DNA from: Bacteroidota bacterium
GTDB lineage: Bacteria > Bacteroidota > Bacteroidia > 2-12-FULL-35-15
DNA: 64,000 nt
Assembly: GCA_016707685.1 (NCBI GenBank)
Contig: JADJHE010000012.1
Span: 1 to 64,000 of the forward strand
Direction: 5' to 3'
The notes beneath the pieces are model-generated. The model did not search any database and was not told the DNA's origin. It worked only from the letters and a program-made list of their open reading frames with translations. Position 1 is the first letter of the stretch. Every line of letters starts with the position of its first letter. Positions 34,228-43,797 of the stretch are shown here, piece by piece. The translations under genes were made by a program, and so were the position numbers.

Positions 34228-35196
34228 ATGATTCATAGACCACGTAGATTAAGAAAAACAGCTATTTCAAGAGAGATGGTTGCGGAAACTCGTCTTTCAA
34301 AAGATATGTTCATCTATCCCTATTTTGTTGTAGAAGGAACAAATGTGATTCATCCAATTGATGCCATGCCAGGCGTTAGTCATTTTTCAATTGATGAATT
34401 ATTGAAAGATGTGGAGAAAGGAATAAAAGTAGGAATCAATAAGATTTTACTTTTTGGTGTTGGCGAACAAAAAACGGAAGATGCTAGTTCATCGTTCAGC
34501 AACAATTCAATTATTGTAAAAGCAGTTAAAGCTTTAAAAGATAAATTCGGAGAATCACTTTATGTTATTACCGATGTATGTGTATGTGCGTATACCACAC
34601 ACGGTCATTGTGGCATTATCCACGATGATTATGTTCACAACGATTCATCGGTTGAAGTTTTAGCAAAAATGGCCTTAGCGCATGCACAAGCGGGAGCAGA
34701 CATGGTGGCGCCAAGCGATATGATGGATGGACGAATTGGAGCAATGCGTGAGTTATTAGATAAAAATGGATTTGAGAATACTGCAATCATGTCGTATTCG
34801 ATTAAATATGCGTCTGCCTATTATGGTCCATTCCGAGAAGCAGCTGATTCAGCACCTCAAAAAGGAGATCGTAAATCCTACCAAATGGATTATCGAAACG
34901 GAAATGAATCCATGACAGAAGGATTATTGGATGAAGCCGAAGGTGCAGATATTTTAATGGTTAAACCTGCTTTGGCCTACATGGATGTGATCTTTAATCT
35001 TCGTCAGAATACTTTGTTACCAATCGCTTGCTACAATGTATCAGGCGAGTATTCAATGGTAAAAGCTGCTGCATCAAAAGGCTGGATTGACGAACAAAAA
35101 ATTGTAATGGAAAACATGTATGCATTTGCAAGAGCTGGTGCTAACTTAATTATTACCTACCATACAAAAGATATTTTAGAAAAAGGTTGGTTGTAA
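34228..35196 (+). CDS. hemB: Delta-aminolevulinic acid dehydratase (porphobilinogen synthase)
   Basis: A 322-residue TIM-barrel enzyme joining two 5-aminolevulinates. RPRRLRKTAISREMVAET is the N-terminal arm. The zinc ligands are in ITDVCVCAYTTHGHCG, the first Schiff-base Lys in SYSIKYASAYYGPFREAADS, and the second in EGADILMVKPALAYMDVI. The metal-site cysteines suggest a Zn-dependent rather than Mg-only form. It is co-transcribed with hemCD, and tadA starts at the base after its stop. Confidence 0.96.
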   Translation: MIHRPRRLRKTAISREMVAETRLSKDMFIYPYFVVEGTNVIHPIDAMPGVSHFSIDELLKDVEKGIKVGINKILLFGVGEQKTEDASSSFSNNSIIVKAVKALKDKFGESLYVITDVCVCAYTTHGHCGIIHDDYVHNDSSVEVLAKMALAHAQAGADMVAPSDMMDGRIGAMRELLDKNGFENTAIMSYSIKYASAYYGPFREAADSAPQKGDRKSYQMDYRNGNESMTEGLLDEAEGADILMVKPALAYMDVIFNLRQNTLLPIACYNVSGEYSMVKAAASKGWIDEQKIVMENMYAFARAGANLIITYHTKDILEKGWL

Positions 35197-35643
35197 ATGG
35201 AAGGTACTATTCTGTCGGACGAATACTTTATGCGCGAAGCATTAAAGGAAGCTAAAAAGGCTTTTGATGCGGATGAAATTCCAGTTGGAGCAATTGTAGT
35301 ATGTAACAACCGAATTATTGCTCGTGCCCATAATTTAACCGAACGATTAAATGATGTTACTGCTCATGCCGAAATGCAAGCCATCACCTCAGCAGCAAAT
35401 TTTTTAAATGGAAAATATTTAAATGAATGTACCATGTACATTACACTCGAGCCTTGTGTAATGTGTGCAGGCGCACTCTCTTGGTCGCAAATTGGCAAAA
35501 TAGTTTATGGGGCTAGTGATACCAAAAGAGGCTTTAATCTTATTGGGAACAAAATTTTACATCCAAAAACAGAACTACTATCTGGAATCATTGCAGATGA
35601 ATGCTCTGAATTACTAAAAACATTTTTTCAAAAAAAAAGGTAA
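35197..35643 (+). CDS. tadA: tRNA-adenosine deaminase-like nucleoside deaminase
   Basis: A 148-residue zinc-dependent deaminase. HAEMQAI gives the His ligand and proton-shuttling Glu, and EPCVMCAGAL gives the two Cys ligands. MREALKEAKKAFDADEIPVGAIVV is the usual TadA N-terminal helix, and LLSGIIADECSELLKTFF is the TadA-type C terminus. It most likely converts A34 to inosine in tRNA-Arg(ACG). The ATG directly abuts the hemB stop codon, so translation is coupled, although the functions are unrelated. The stop lies within a terminator hairpin. Confidence 0.88.
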   Translation: MEGTILSDEYFMREALKEAKKAFDADEIPVGAIVVCNNRIIARAHNLTERLNDVTAHAEMQAITSAANFLNGKYLNECTMYITLEPCVMCAGALSWSQIGKIVYGASDTKRGFNLIGNKILHPKTELLSGIIADECSELLKTFFQKKR

Positions 35644-35665
35644 TTAATTTCTTAATCACCTTTTT
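35634..35665. terminator. Bidirectional terminator between tadA and the M16 gene
   Basis: aaaaaggt and acctttt pair, with an inner ttaa/ttaa stem across a 2-base internal loop. It has T-tracts on both strands, lies between convergent genes and overlaps the tadA stop. Confidence 0.6.
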
Positions 35666-35668
35666 CAT

Positions 35669-38596
35669 TTATTTCATTTTCGTATCCTTAAATTCTTTTT
35701 TATAAGGTGTTTTCCCATTTGTTGGAGCAGCTTCTTCTGTTCCTTTCTCCACCTTTTTGTCAGTTGAAATAACGTTTCCATCTACATCCAACTCAATCAC
35801 CTCATAACCCAACTTTGTTAATCCATCCCAAACAGCTGCCTTATCCCCTACTACTAAAATATTCATTTTTGTATACGGCAATTGTTTTTTAGCCAATGCA
35901 TTAATTTCTTGAACTGTAATTGCTTTTAAAATTTGATTTTGCTTGTCCGTAAAATCCTTTTCAAGATTGTAATCTAAAATACGTTTGATAAAACCAGCTT
36001 TTTGCATTGCTGTTTCGTATTTCAATGCTTCACTTTGTCCCATCGAATTTTTCGTAAACGACAACTCATCATTCGTGATACCATTATCAGCATATTTCTT
36101 TATTTCCTTCATGAATTCAACAACAGAGCTATCAGTAGCATTTGCTCTAACACCTGCACTAGCGGTAAATGGACCAACAAATTGATTGCCGCTAAAACCT
36201 GCACGAGCACCGTAGGTAAAGCCATGCAATTCGCGTAAATTTAAATTAATACGACTGTTAAATGCGCCACCCAAAGGGTAGTTCATAATTACCGATTTGT
36301 AATAATCGCCTGTAGCATCGTATGCTTGCGACATATAACCAATTCTGATTTCAGATTGTGGAGCTTTATCTTTGTTTACAAAATACAATTTTGTTTTTTC
36401 AACAGCAGGAGTTTTAGGCTCTGCTGGTTTTACAACAGTAGCACCTTTCCAATTTTTCAAGAATGTTAGTTTTCCTAAAGCTGCCTCTTGAGAAATATCA
36501 CCTACGACAACTGCAGATGCAACACTTGGAGAAAAATTATCAGCATAATATTTTTTCACATCCTCCAAAGTAATAGCACTCACTGTTTCTTTTGTTCCTA
36601 ATGAAGAAACACTCATAATATGCTTACTACCATACAACAATTTAGCAAATACATTATTTGCGATAGTTGTAGCTTGTGTCGATTGATTCGCAATTGCTTC
36701 AATACGTTGCTTTTTGATACGTTCAAATTCTTTTGCATCAAATTTTGGCTGAAACAATAGCTCTTCGGCAATAGCTAAAGTTGCATCAATATTTTTTGTC
36801 AATGAAGAAATATAAACAACAATGTCTTGTCCGTTATTATTTACACTCACACTACTTCCTAAACGTTCTAATTTCTCAGCAATTTCTTCGGCAGTACTTT
36901 TTTGTGTTGACTCATTCATTACACTCGTTAACAATTGAGAAATTCCCGATTTTTCAATTGCTTCGTAACGATGGCCTGCTTCAATGGTTAATTGAATAGT
37001 AACACTCGGCACCTCATCCGTTTTAGCACCGATTAATTTCATTCCATTATCAAAATTTTGTTTCCAATAGTCAGGAGCTTTCACCGAAGGAGCTGCTGAT
37101 GCAACAGGTTTTTTGTTACGATCAAACGTATCTGCAGCTTTGTTGTATTTCAAAGTTTTGTATTCGGCTGCTTCCGCTGCATTTACATTTCTAGTAGGGA
37201 ATGTATAATTATCAGCTTTAGCAATCAAGTTTGTTTTCCCTTTTGGAACAACACTTAAAACTACTGCAAATTTATTTTTTACATATTTGTTGTAAACACG
37301 AATAACATCTTCTTTTGTTACTTTATTATAGCTCTCTAATTCTTTAACCAAGTAATTTGCATTGCCCGTATAGGTTTGGTAAGCTGCTAAACGAGAGCCT
37401 TTTCCTTGAACACTAGATAGTGAATTAACAGTTTGTGCTTCTAAACTTGCTTTAAATTTTGCTAAATCATCATCAGTAACACCACGTTTTTCAAATGCTG
37501 CTAATGAAGCACGAACCAATGAATCCATTTGCGCTAAGGATTTATCAGGAAATGAACGCACTTGAATAGCAAAAATACCCGCTAACTCATCGGTAGAATT
37601 AAACACATTTGCTTGTTGAGCTAATTGTGTTTTTACAAAATTTTGGTAAAAAATAGATGATTTGTTACCACCTAAAATATCAGCCAACACATTCAATGCA
37701 GCTTCATCGGCATGACGAGCTGGAACACTTGGAAATGTAAAGTTAATCTGCGGTGCACGAATATTATCTTCGTAAGATATGTATCTATCTTTATCTAAAA
37801 CAACAGCTGCTACCACTTGTGGCTTAACTTCTGGTCCAACTGGAATAGATCCGAAATATTTCTCTGCTAATTTCACAACATCAGCCGGACTAACATCACC
37901 TGCAACAGTTAATGTTGCGTTATTTGGACCATACCAACGTAAAAAGAATTTTTTCAAATCGTTTACATCTACACGATTCAAATCTTCGATGTATCCAATT
38001 GTTAACCATGAATAAGGATGTGTTGGTGGATACAATGCTGCACCAATTTTCTCGTACACAATTCCATAAGGTTTGTTATCATAATTTTGTCCGCGTTCAT
38101 TTTTTACAGTAGCACGTTGAACTTCAAATTTCTTTTGAGTTACTGAATCCAACAAATAACCCATACGATCACTCTCCAGCCAGAAAGCAGTTTCTAATTG
38201 ATTAGAAGGCAATACTTCAAAATAGTTTGTTCTATCACGATTGGTGGTTCCATTCAATGTTCCACCAGACTCCGTTACAATTTTAAAATGTTGCTCATCG
38301 GCAACATGCTCAGAACCTTGAAACATCATGTGCTCAAAAAAGTGAGCAAAGCCAGAACGACCTTCTTGTTCGCGAGCCGAACCAACATGATACGTCACAT
38401 CCACATATACAATTGGATCAGAATGATCCTCATGCACCAATACCGTTAATCCATTTGCTAATTGGTATTTTTCATACGAAATAACCAATTCGCTTCCTTT
38501 ACGTGAAACCTTCTCTAATTGCTTTGTTTGTGCTAATACCGAAGAGGTAATACACACTGCAAATGCAGTGATTTTAAATAACTTTAATGTTTTCAT
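35669..38596 (-). CDS. Double-domain M16 zinc protease
   Basis: A 975-residue exported peptidase. The signal peptide MKTLKLFKITAFAVCITSSVLAQ is followed by an active M16 half with the inverted zinc motif HFFEHMMF (HxxEH) and its distant Glu in VQRATVKNERG. The second M16 half (~500-930) lacks HxxEH and probably provides the clam-shell partner with the Arg/Tyr substrate contacts (LGGAFNSRINLNLRELHGFTYGARAGF). This is a single-chain version of the paired PqqL/mitochondrial-processing-peptidase arrangement. It probably degrades peptides in the periplasm. A TAGGTTTG box lies about 25 bases upstream. Confidence 0.92.
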   Translation of the reverse strand: MKTLKLFKITAFAVCITSSVLAQTKQLEKVSRKGSELVISYEKYQLANGLTVLVHEDHSDPIVYVDVTYHVGSAREQEGRSGFAHFFEHMMFQGSEHVADEQHFKIVTESGGTLNGTTNRDRTNYFEVLPSNQLETAFWLESDRMGYLLDSVTQKKFEVQRATVKNERGQNYDNKPYGIVYEKIGAALYPPTHPYSWLTIGYIEDLNRVDVNDLKKFFLRWYGPNNATLTVAGDVSPADVVKLAEKYFGSIPVGPEVKPQVVAAVVLDKDRYISYEDNIRAPQINFTFPSVPARHADEAALNVLADILGGNKSSIFYQNFVKTQLAQQANVFNSTDELAGIFAIQVRSFPDKSLAQMDSLVRASLAAFEKRGVTDDDLAKFKASLEAQTVNSLSSVQGKGSRLAAYQTYTGNANYLVKELESYNKVTKEDVIRVYNKYVKNKFAVVLSVVPKGKTNLIAKADNYTFPTRNVNAAEAAEYKTLKYNKAADTFDRNKKPVASAAPSVKAPDYWKQNFDNGMKLIGAKTDEVPSVTIQLTIEAGHRYEAIEKSGISQLLTSVMNESTQKSTAEEIAEKLERLGSSVSVNNNGQDIVVYISSLTKNIDATLAIAEELLFQPKFDAKEFERIKKQRIEAIANQSTQATTIANNVFAKLLYGSKHIMSVSSLGTKETVSAITLEDVKKYYADNFSPSVASAVVVGDISQEAALGKLTFLKNWKGATVVKPAEPKTPAVEKTKLYFVNKDKAPQSEIRIGYMSQAYDATGDYYKSVIMNYPLGGAFNSRINLNLRELHGFTYGARAGFSGNQFVGPFTASAGVRANATDSSVVEFMKEIKKYADNGITNDELSFTKNSMGQSEALKYETAMQKAGFIKRILDYNLEKDFTDKQNQILKAITVQEINALAKKQLPYTKMNILVVGDKAAVWDGLTKLGYEVIELDVDGNVISTDKKVEKGTEEAAPTNGKTPYKKEFKDTKMK

Positions 38597-38670
38597 TTTT
38601 TAAAATTGTTGGTATAACAAACCTACTGATTTTTTTTGAATTTTTAGTCATCAAACAACTGCTATAAAAC

Positions 38671-38702
38671 AAAAACGCCACACAAATTTGTGTGGCGTTT
38701 TT
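38671..38702 (-). terminator. Terminator downstream of accC
   Basis: aaaaacgccacacaaa and its exact reverse complement form a perfect 32-base palindrome with T-tracts, between accC and the M16 gene. It ends the fatty-acid operon. Confidence 0.85.
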
Positions 38703-38715
38703 GAATTTTATTCTC

Positions 38716-40056
38716 TTACTCAGAAAGATCGAAATCTTCAAGGAATTTAGTTGTATAATCACCTTTAATAAAACGTTCATCTTTCATTAAACGTAAATGG
38801 AAAGGTATAGTCGTTTTTACGCCTTCAATAACATATTCACTTAAAGCACGGTGCATTTTAGCGATTGCTTCTTCACGTGTTTGAGCAACAGTAATCAACT
38901 TCGCTACCATACTATCATAATTTGGAGGAATGGTATAACCAGCATATATATGAGAATCTACACGAATACCATGACCACCTGGAGTATGTAAGTTTGTTAT
39001 TTTACCTGGTGAAGGGCGGAAGTTATTAAATGGATCCTCGGCATTGATACGACATTCAATCGCATGCAATTGAGGATAATAATTTTTACCAGAAATAGGA
39101 ACTCCAGCAGCAACCAATATTTGTTCACGAATTAAATCGTAATCAATTACTTCTTCTGTAATTGGATGTTCTACTTGAATACGCGTATTCATTTCCATGA
39201 AATAGAAGTTACGGTGTTTGTCGACCAAAAATTCAACAGTACCTACACCTTCGTATTTAACAGCCAATGCAGCTTTAACAGCAGCATCACCCATGCGTTC
39301 ACGTAATTCATCCGTCATAAATGGTGAAGGAGTTTCTTCTACCAATTTTTGATGGCGTCTTTGGATAGAACAATCGCGTTCCGACAAATGACAAGCTTTT
39401 CCGTATTGATCACCTACTACTTGAATTTCGATATGACGTGGTTCTTCAATGTATTTTTCCATGTACATTGCACCATTACCAAATGCAGCTTCTGCTTCTT
39501 TACTAGCTGATTCATAGTTAGGAACCATATCTTCTTCTTTCCAGATGATACGCATGCCTCGTCCACCACCACCAGCTGTTGCTTTGATGATAACAGGATA
39601 ACCTACTTTTGGAGCAAGCTTAACAGCTTGTTCAGCACTTTCTAATAATCCATCAGAACCAGGAACACAAGGAACACCAGCTGCAATCATTGTTGCTTTG
39701 GCAGATGATTTATCTCCCATGGAGTTAATCATTTCCGGTGTAGCACCAATAAATTTGATATTATGTTCTTGACAGATTTTTGAAAACTTTGCATTCTCCG
39801 AAAGGAAACCATATCCAGGATGGATGGCATCTGCATTGGTAATTTCCGCTGCAGAAATAATATTCGGAATATTTAAATAAGAGTCTTTACTTGGAGGAGG
39901 ACCAATACAAACAGCCTCATCAGCAAATCGAACATGCAAAGAATCTTTATCAGCAGTAGAATAAACAGCTACTGTTTTAATTCCCATTTCTTTACAGGTA
40001 CGGATAATGCGTAACGCAATCTCTCCCCTATTTGCAATTAATATTTTTTTAAACAT
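38716..40056 (-). CDS. accC: Acetyl-CoA carboxylase, biotin carboxylase subunit
   Basis: A 446-residue ATP-grasp enzyme that carboxylates biotin on AccB, the first step of malonyl-CoA supply. FKKILIANRGEIALRIIRTC and VAVYSTADKDSLHVRFADEAVCIG begin the biotin carboxylase domain. The ATP-grasp glycine loop is KATAGGGGRGMRI; ERDCSIQRRHQKLVEE, FLVDKHRNFYFMEMNTRIQVEHPITE and ECRINAEDP complete the active site. The ATG at 40056 (MFKKILIANRG) is the normal start. It is the last gene of the yceD-to-accC operon, 107 bases after accB across an inverted repeat. Confidence 0.97.
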   Translation of the reverse strand: MFKKILIANRGEIALRIIRTCKEMGIKTVAVYSTADKDSLHVRFADEAVCIGPPPSKDSYLNIPNIISAAEITNADAIHPGYGFLSENAKFSKICQEHNIKFIGATPEMINSMGDKSSAKATMIAAGVPCVPGSDGLLESAEQAVKLAPKVGYPVIIKATAGGGGRGMRIIWKEEDMVPNYESASKEAEAAFGNGAMYMEKYIEEPRHIEIQVVGDQYGKACHLSERDCSIQRRHQKLVEETPSPFMTDELRERMGDAAVKAALAVKYEGVGTVEFLVDKHRNFYFMEMNTRIQVEHPITEEVIDYDLIREQILVAAGVPISGKNYYPQLHAIECRINAEDPFNNFRPSPGKITNLHTPGGHGIRVDSHIYAGYTIPPNYDSMVAKLITVAQTREEAIAKMHRALSEYVIEGVKTTIPFHLRLMKDERFIKGDYTTKFLEDFDLSE

Positions 40057-40078
40057 GGTTTCAATTTGAAAATTAAAC

Positions 40079-40164
40079 AATTTGAAAATTTGAAACGGAA
40101 TTATATATTATCTAGAAACGGAGTTACCCATTTCAAAATTAAGGAATTTCCAAATTTTCAAATT
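40079..40164. repeat. Inverted repeat between accB and accC
   Basis: aatttgaaaatttg (40079-40092) and caaattttcaaatt (40151-40164) are exact 14-base inverted copies with 58 bases between. The second arm covers the accB stop codon. Further near copies of the caatttgaaaa motif lie just inside accC's leader. It may fold in the mRNA between accB and accC and set their ratio, as AccB is needed in excess. Confidence 0.5.
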
Positions 40165-40660
40165 AGCTAGGATCTACTAAAAATAATGGTTGATCGTACT
40201 CAACTGGAGTAGCATCACTAGCCAATACTTTTACAATTTTACCTTTGATATCAGATTCGATTTCGTTGAATAATTTCATCGCTTCGATGATACAAACTGG
40301 TTTACCAGCTGAAATTTCGTCACCAACATTAACAAATGGTGGTTTATCAGGAGATGAAGAACGGTAGAACGTTCCAATCATTGGCGATTTGATAGTGATG
40401 TATTTTGATTCATCAGCACCACCATTGTTATTTGCAACAGGAGCTTTTGTTTCAGCTACTGGAGCAGCTTGAACCATTGGAGCAGCTTGAATTACTGGTT
40501 GAGCTACTGGAGCAGCAACTGTTTGTACAACTACTTGATCTCTGCTTTTTCCAGCAGGAGTTTTAATAACAATTTTAACATCTTTTGTTTCTAATTCAAC
40601 CTCGCTAACGCCAGACTTTGAAACAAATTTGATTAAATCTTGGATTTCATTCAGTTTCAT
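40163..40660 (-). CDS. accB: Acetyl-CoA carboxylase, biotin carboxyl carrier protein
   Basis: A 165-residue carrier. An N-terminal helix (MKLNEIQDLIKFVSKSGVSEVELE) and an Ala/Pro/Val-rich flexible linker (~55-85, repeats of AAPV and VQAAP) lead to the C-terminal biotinyl domain. The biotin-accepting Lys is in CIIEAMKLFNEIESD, and IKSPMIGTFYRSSSPDKPPF precedes the protruding thumb. It is co-transcribed with fabH upstream and accC downstream. Confidence 0.96.
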   Translation of the reverse strand: MKLNEIQDLIKFVSKSGVSEVELETKDVKIVIKTPAGKSRDQVVVQTVAAPVAQPVIQAAPMVQAAPVAETKAPVANNNGGADESKYITIKSPMIGTFYRSSSPDKPPFVNVGDEISAGKPVCIIEAMKLFNEIESDIKGKIVKVLASDATPVEYDQPLFLVDPS

Positions 40661-40810
40661 TATTTTAATAATTTAGAGATTTAACTTTTAAAAAAATTAC
40701 TGTTACTATTTTGCATTTAGAAATGGAACGCTGATTATCATGATAAAAATGATTCAATTTTTCGCGTTGCGATTTCTTTATGATTTAAAGCTTCGCTTAT
40801 TTTAATTTTT

Positions 40811-40857
40811 TTGCCTACTTATTTTTTGTCTATTGCCTACTTTTTTAAAATTGTCTA
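40811..40857. repeat. Short imperfect tandem repeat at the fabH 3' end
   Basis: Two head-to-tail units, ttgcctacttattttttgtc + ta (22 bases) and a 25-base variant with the same ends, run up to the fabH stop codon. Slippage-type repeat; no function inferred. Confidence 0.5.
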
Positions 40858-41853
40858 TTTACTATCGTATCCCCATTTCAAATAAATACTGCCCCACGTA
40901 AAACCAGCACCAAATGTAGAGATGATAATGTTATCTCCTTTTTTCATTTGTTTTTCATAATCCCATAAACACAATGGAATTGTTCCAGCAGTAGTGTTAC
41001 CATACTTTTGAATGTTCAACATTACTTTCTCTGACGACAAGCCCATACGTTCTGCAGTAGCATCAATAATGCGTTTGTTTGCTTGATGAGGAACTAACCA
41101 AGCTACATCGTTAGAAGTTAAATTATTGCGTTGCATGATTTCGGCAGACACCTCAGCCATACCTACTACAGCACGTTTAAATACAGGTTGTCCGTCTTGA
41201 TAAACATAATGCTCACGAGCATCAACCGTTTCATGTGTAGGTGGTTTTACTGATCCACCAGCTTTTTGATGTAAGTACTGACGACCAGAGCCATCTGCTT
41301 TAAGAATTGAATCTTGAATTCCTAATCCATCAGTTGTTGGTTCTAACAAAACACAACCAGCACCATCACCAAAAATGATACATGTTGAACGATCTGTATA
41401 ATCCAAAATTGCCGACATTTTATCTGCACCAACTACAATTACTTTTTTATATTTTCCAGTTTCAATAAACTGAGCACCTGTTACCAATGAATATACAAAT
41501 CCGGAACAAGCTGCATTTACATCGTACCCCCAAGCATTGGTAGCACCTACTTTATCACAAATAACATTTGATGTGGAAGGAAACACATAATCCGGTGTAA
41601 CCGTACCAACAATGATCATATCAATATCCAATGCAGAAATACCACGCTTTTTAAGTAAATCATTAATGGCTTTTACACACATATCTGAAGTACCTAAACC
41701 TTCACCTTTTAAAATTCTACGCTCTTTAATTCCTGTTCTTGTTTCAATCCAATCACTTGTAGTAGGAACTAATTTTTCTAATTCCGTATTGGAAAGTACA
41801 TAGTCGGGAACATATCCAGCAACAGCAGTTATAGCAGCAGTTATTTTTGTCAT
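40855..41853 (-). CDS. fabH: 3-oxoacyl-ACP synthase III
   Basis: A 332-residue condensing enzyme that starts fatty-acid synthesis from acyl-CoA and malonyl-ACP. The catalytic Cys is in DVNAACSGFVYSL, the His in WLVPHQANKRII and the Asn in QKYGNTTAGTIPL. The start MTKITAAITAVAGYVPDYVLSN contains the usual GxYxPxxxxxN, and IIFGDGAGCVLLEP and the end STFGAGFTWGSIYLKW are typical. Its ATG overlaps the plsX stop by one base (TAATG), so the two are translationally coupled. Confidence 0.96.
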   Translation of the reverse strand: MTKITAAITAVAGYVPDYVLSNTELEKLVPTTSDWIETRTGIKERRILKGEGLGTSDMCVKAINDLLKKRGISALDIDMIIVGTVTPDYVFPSTSNVICDKVGATNAWGYDVNAACSGFVYSLVTGAQFIETGKYKKVIVVGADKMSAILDYTDRSTCIIFGDGAGCVLLEPTTDGLGIQDSILKADGSGRQYLHQKAGGSVKPPTHETVDAREHYVYQDGQPVFKRAVVGMAEVSAEIMQRNNLTSNDVAWLVPHQANKRIIDATAERMGLSSEKVMLNIQKYGNTTAGTIPLCLWDYEKQMKKGDNIIISTFGAGFTWGSIYLKWGYDSK

Positions 41854-42791
41854 TAGTTAAATACGTGTTTAATTTTTTCAGGAAGATTTGCTTCTACCAC
41901 ATCTTTTGTGAGTAATAACATATTCTTCACTGCAATATCATTTGAAATTCCATGACCAATCATAACGGTTGAATTAACACCTAATATTGGTGTTCCTCCA
42001 TAATTTTCATAATTGAATCGGTCAAAAAATTCATCTTTTATTTTTCTTTTTCTAATCATTGTATAAAATGCTTCCGCTTCTTTTAATACAACATTTCCAG
42101 TAAATCCATCACACACAATTACATCAACGGATTCATTAAATAAATCACGACCTTCAACATTTCCAATGAAGTTAAAGTCTTTACTATCTTTCATTAACTG
42201 GTGCGCAGCTTGTGTCACAAGATTTCCTTTTTCAGGCTCTTCTCCAATATTTAATAAACCAACTTTGGGATTTTTAATGTTGTAAACATGTTCTGCATAC
42301 AATGAACCTAGTACAGCAAACTGATACAATACATCAGGTTTACAATCGGCATTGGTTCCAACATCAAGTATTAAACCTACACCACCATTGGGTTTCGGCA
42401 TCACGGAAGTAATACAAGGACGGATAACACCAGGAATTGCTTTTACAGTAAACATTGATCCAACAAGCATTGCACCTGTGTTTCCGTTACTTGCAAATGC
42501 ATCTAACTTACCCTCTTTTAAAAGATGAAACCCAAAACTAATACTAGAATTGGGTTTTTGTGCAAAAGCTTTAGTAGGATGTTCACCCATTCCGATAACA
42601 TCGGGAGCATGAACAATATCAAAACACGATGCATCCACATTGTGTTTTGCAAGACCTGCCAAAATTTGTTCATTGTCGCCAATTAAAACTAAACGAACAT
42701 CTTTTGGTAACTCATTATAAGCTAAGATTGCTCCTGATATTGTTGCATCAGGTGCAAAATCACCGCCCATAATATCTATACCTATCTTCAT
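41853..42791 (-). CDS. plsX: Phosphate acyltransferase PlsX
   Basis: A 312-residue enzyme converting acyl-ACP to acyl-phosphate for phospholipid synthesis. Signatures are the start MKIGIDIMGGDFAPDATISGAI, GEHPTKAFAQKPNSSISFG, the glycine-rich ASNGNTGAMLVGS, LLNIGEEPEKGN, VIVCDGFTGNVVLKEAEAF, and the C-terminal GVNSTVMIGHGIS. The length is normal. It lies between rpmF and fabH, the conserved bacterial order, and is coupled to fabH by a 1-base overlap. Confidence 0.96.
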   Translation of the reverse strand: MKIGIDIMGGDFAPDATISGAILAYNELPKDVRLVLIGDNEQILAGLAKHNVDASCFDIVHAPDVIGMGEHPTKAFAQKPNSSISFGFHLLKEGKLDAFASNGNTGAMLVGSMFTVKAIPGVIRPCITSVMPKPNGGVGLILDVGTNADCKPDVLYQFAVLGSLYAEHVYNIKNPKVGLLNIGEEPEKGNLVTQAAHQLMKDSKDFNFIGNVEGRDLFNESVDVIVCDGFTGNVVLKEAEAFYTMIRKRKIKDEFFDRFNYENYGGTPILGVNSTVMIGHGISNDIAVKNMLLLTKDVVEANLPEKIKHVFN

Positions 42792-42836
42792 AAAATTTGA
42801 TTGGTTACTATTATTCGTAAAAGGCTATACTACTGC

Positions 42837-43025
42837 TTATGCAGTAGCTTTTTCCATTACTACTTTTCCTTTGTAGTAAAGTTTTCCTTCGAACCAATGT
42901 GCTCTATGATATAAATGAGGTTGACCAGTAGTAGGGCAAATAGCTAAAGTTGAAGCAGTAGCTTTATCATGACCTCTACTGCTATCTCTTCTTGATCTCG
43001 ATAATTTTCGCTTAGGATGTGGCAT
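42837..43025 (-). CDS. rpmF: 50S ribosomal protein L32
   Basis: A 62-residue protein beginning MPHPKRKLSRSRRDSSRGHD, the L32 N-terminal arm, then ICPTTGQPHLYHRAH. Only one Cys of the four-cysteine zinc ribbon remains (ICPTTG), so this is the zinc-independent form. It sits between yceD and plsX, an arrangement kept across many phyla. Confidence 0.96.
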   Translation of the reverse strand: MPHPKRKLSRSRRDSSRGHDKATASTLAICPTTGQPHLYHRAHWFEGKLYYKGKVVMEKATA

Positions 43026-43054
43026 TTTATTATTTATTTAATGGTTAATATTTA

Positions 43055-43588
43055 CTAGTTTAATTTAATGTCTTTTAGTCCGTCCCAACGTGGATCTTTT
43101 GAATCCCCTTCCTCTTCTTCTACTATGTAATCGTTTAATTTATCTAATACTTCTTTATCACAAGTGCTGTTTCCATCTTTATCATCTGGATGAACGCGCT
43201 TTAATGGTAATGAAAGCATTATGTATTCGTAAACAAATTGACTAATGTTTAATTCGTGTTCATTAGCAGCAATGCTAATGATATCATCATCTTCATCGCC
43301 CACTTCATAACCACCCATTTTGACAATTAATTTGTAATCTCCGCTAATTGGTAAATCAAATTCACCAAAACAACGATCACAATTTACGTTTACTGTTCCA
43401 CTAATATTGAAATGCAATACCATCATGGTTGATTGCTTTAACAATACTAATTTCACTATTATGTTGCCTTGTTTTATTTCAGAATAATCAAGGCTCTCAA
43501 AGAACTTATCGGTTACATTGAACTCATACTCGTGCTCTCCAACACCTAATCCAACAAATTGAATAACAAAATCTTTCCCTGCTTGCAT
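43055..43588 (-). CDS. YceD/DUF177 family protein
   Basis: A 177-residue member of the YceD family, which affects 23S rRNA accumulation and is nearly always found next to rpmF. The family hallmark is the paired-Cys loop VNCDRCFGEFDLPISGDY; an acidic tail (DYIVEEEEGDSKDPRW) ends the protein near WDGLKDIKL. The ATG at 43588 (MQAGKDFVIQFVGLGVG) is chosen because the upstream in-frame ATG at 43636 overlaps the promoter. First gene of the operon with rpmF, plsX, fabH, accB and accC. Confidence 0.9.
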   Translation of the reverse strand: MQAGKDFVIQFVGLGVGEHEYEFNVTDKFFESLDYSEIKQGNIIVKLVLLKQSTMMVLHFNISGTVNVNCDRCFGEFDLPISGDYKLIVKMGGYEVGDEDDDIISIAANEHELNISQFVYEYIMLSLPLKRVHPDDKDGNSTCDKEVLDKLNDYIVEEEEGDSKDPRWDGLKDIKLN

Positions 43589-43612
43589 TTTATCAATTTT
43601 TTTGAGAGCCCG

Positions 43613-43642
43613 CAAAGGTATAAAAATTAAGAACATTGCAAA
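43613..43642 (-). promoter_or_regulatory. Promoter of the yceD-rpmF-plsX-fabH-accBC operon
   Basis: Minus strand TTTG (43642-43639), 18-base spacer and TACCTTTG (43620-43613), a full match to the Bacteroidota consensus. Transcription would start about 18 bases before the yceD ATG, which settles that start. Confidence 0.75.
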
Positions 43643-43797
43643 GGCTCTTGAATTTTTTTTTGTTTGGGGGCTAAAATTGCGTTGCGAAAATACGGCTTTA
43701 TTGCCTAATTTTATAAAAAAAGCACTCTTTTTTGCGAATTTTCGATGAAAATTATGCTTTTTTCGACAAAAAACTCGGCTGTTTTTAAAAGAGAGGT

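Noticed and set aside
35669..38596. Second M16 half as a sign of a truncated or fused pseudogene
   Set aside because: Single-chain M16 proteins with one inactive half are normal.
40811..40857. Tandem repeat as a CRISPR or regulatory array
   Set aside because: Only two imperfect units without spacers, at the end of fabH; slippage is enough to explain it.
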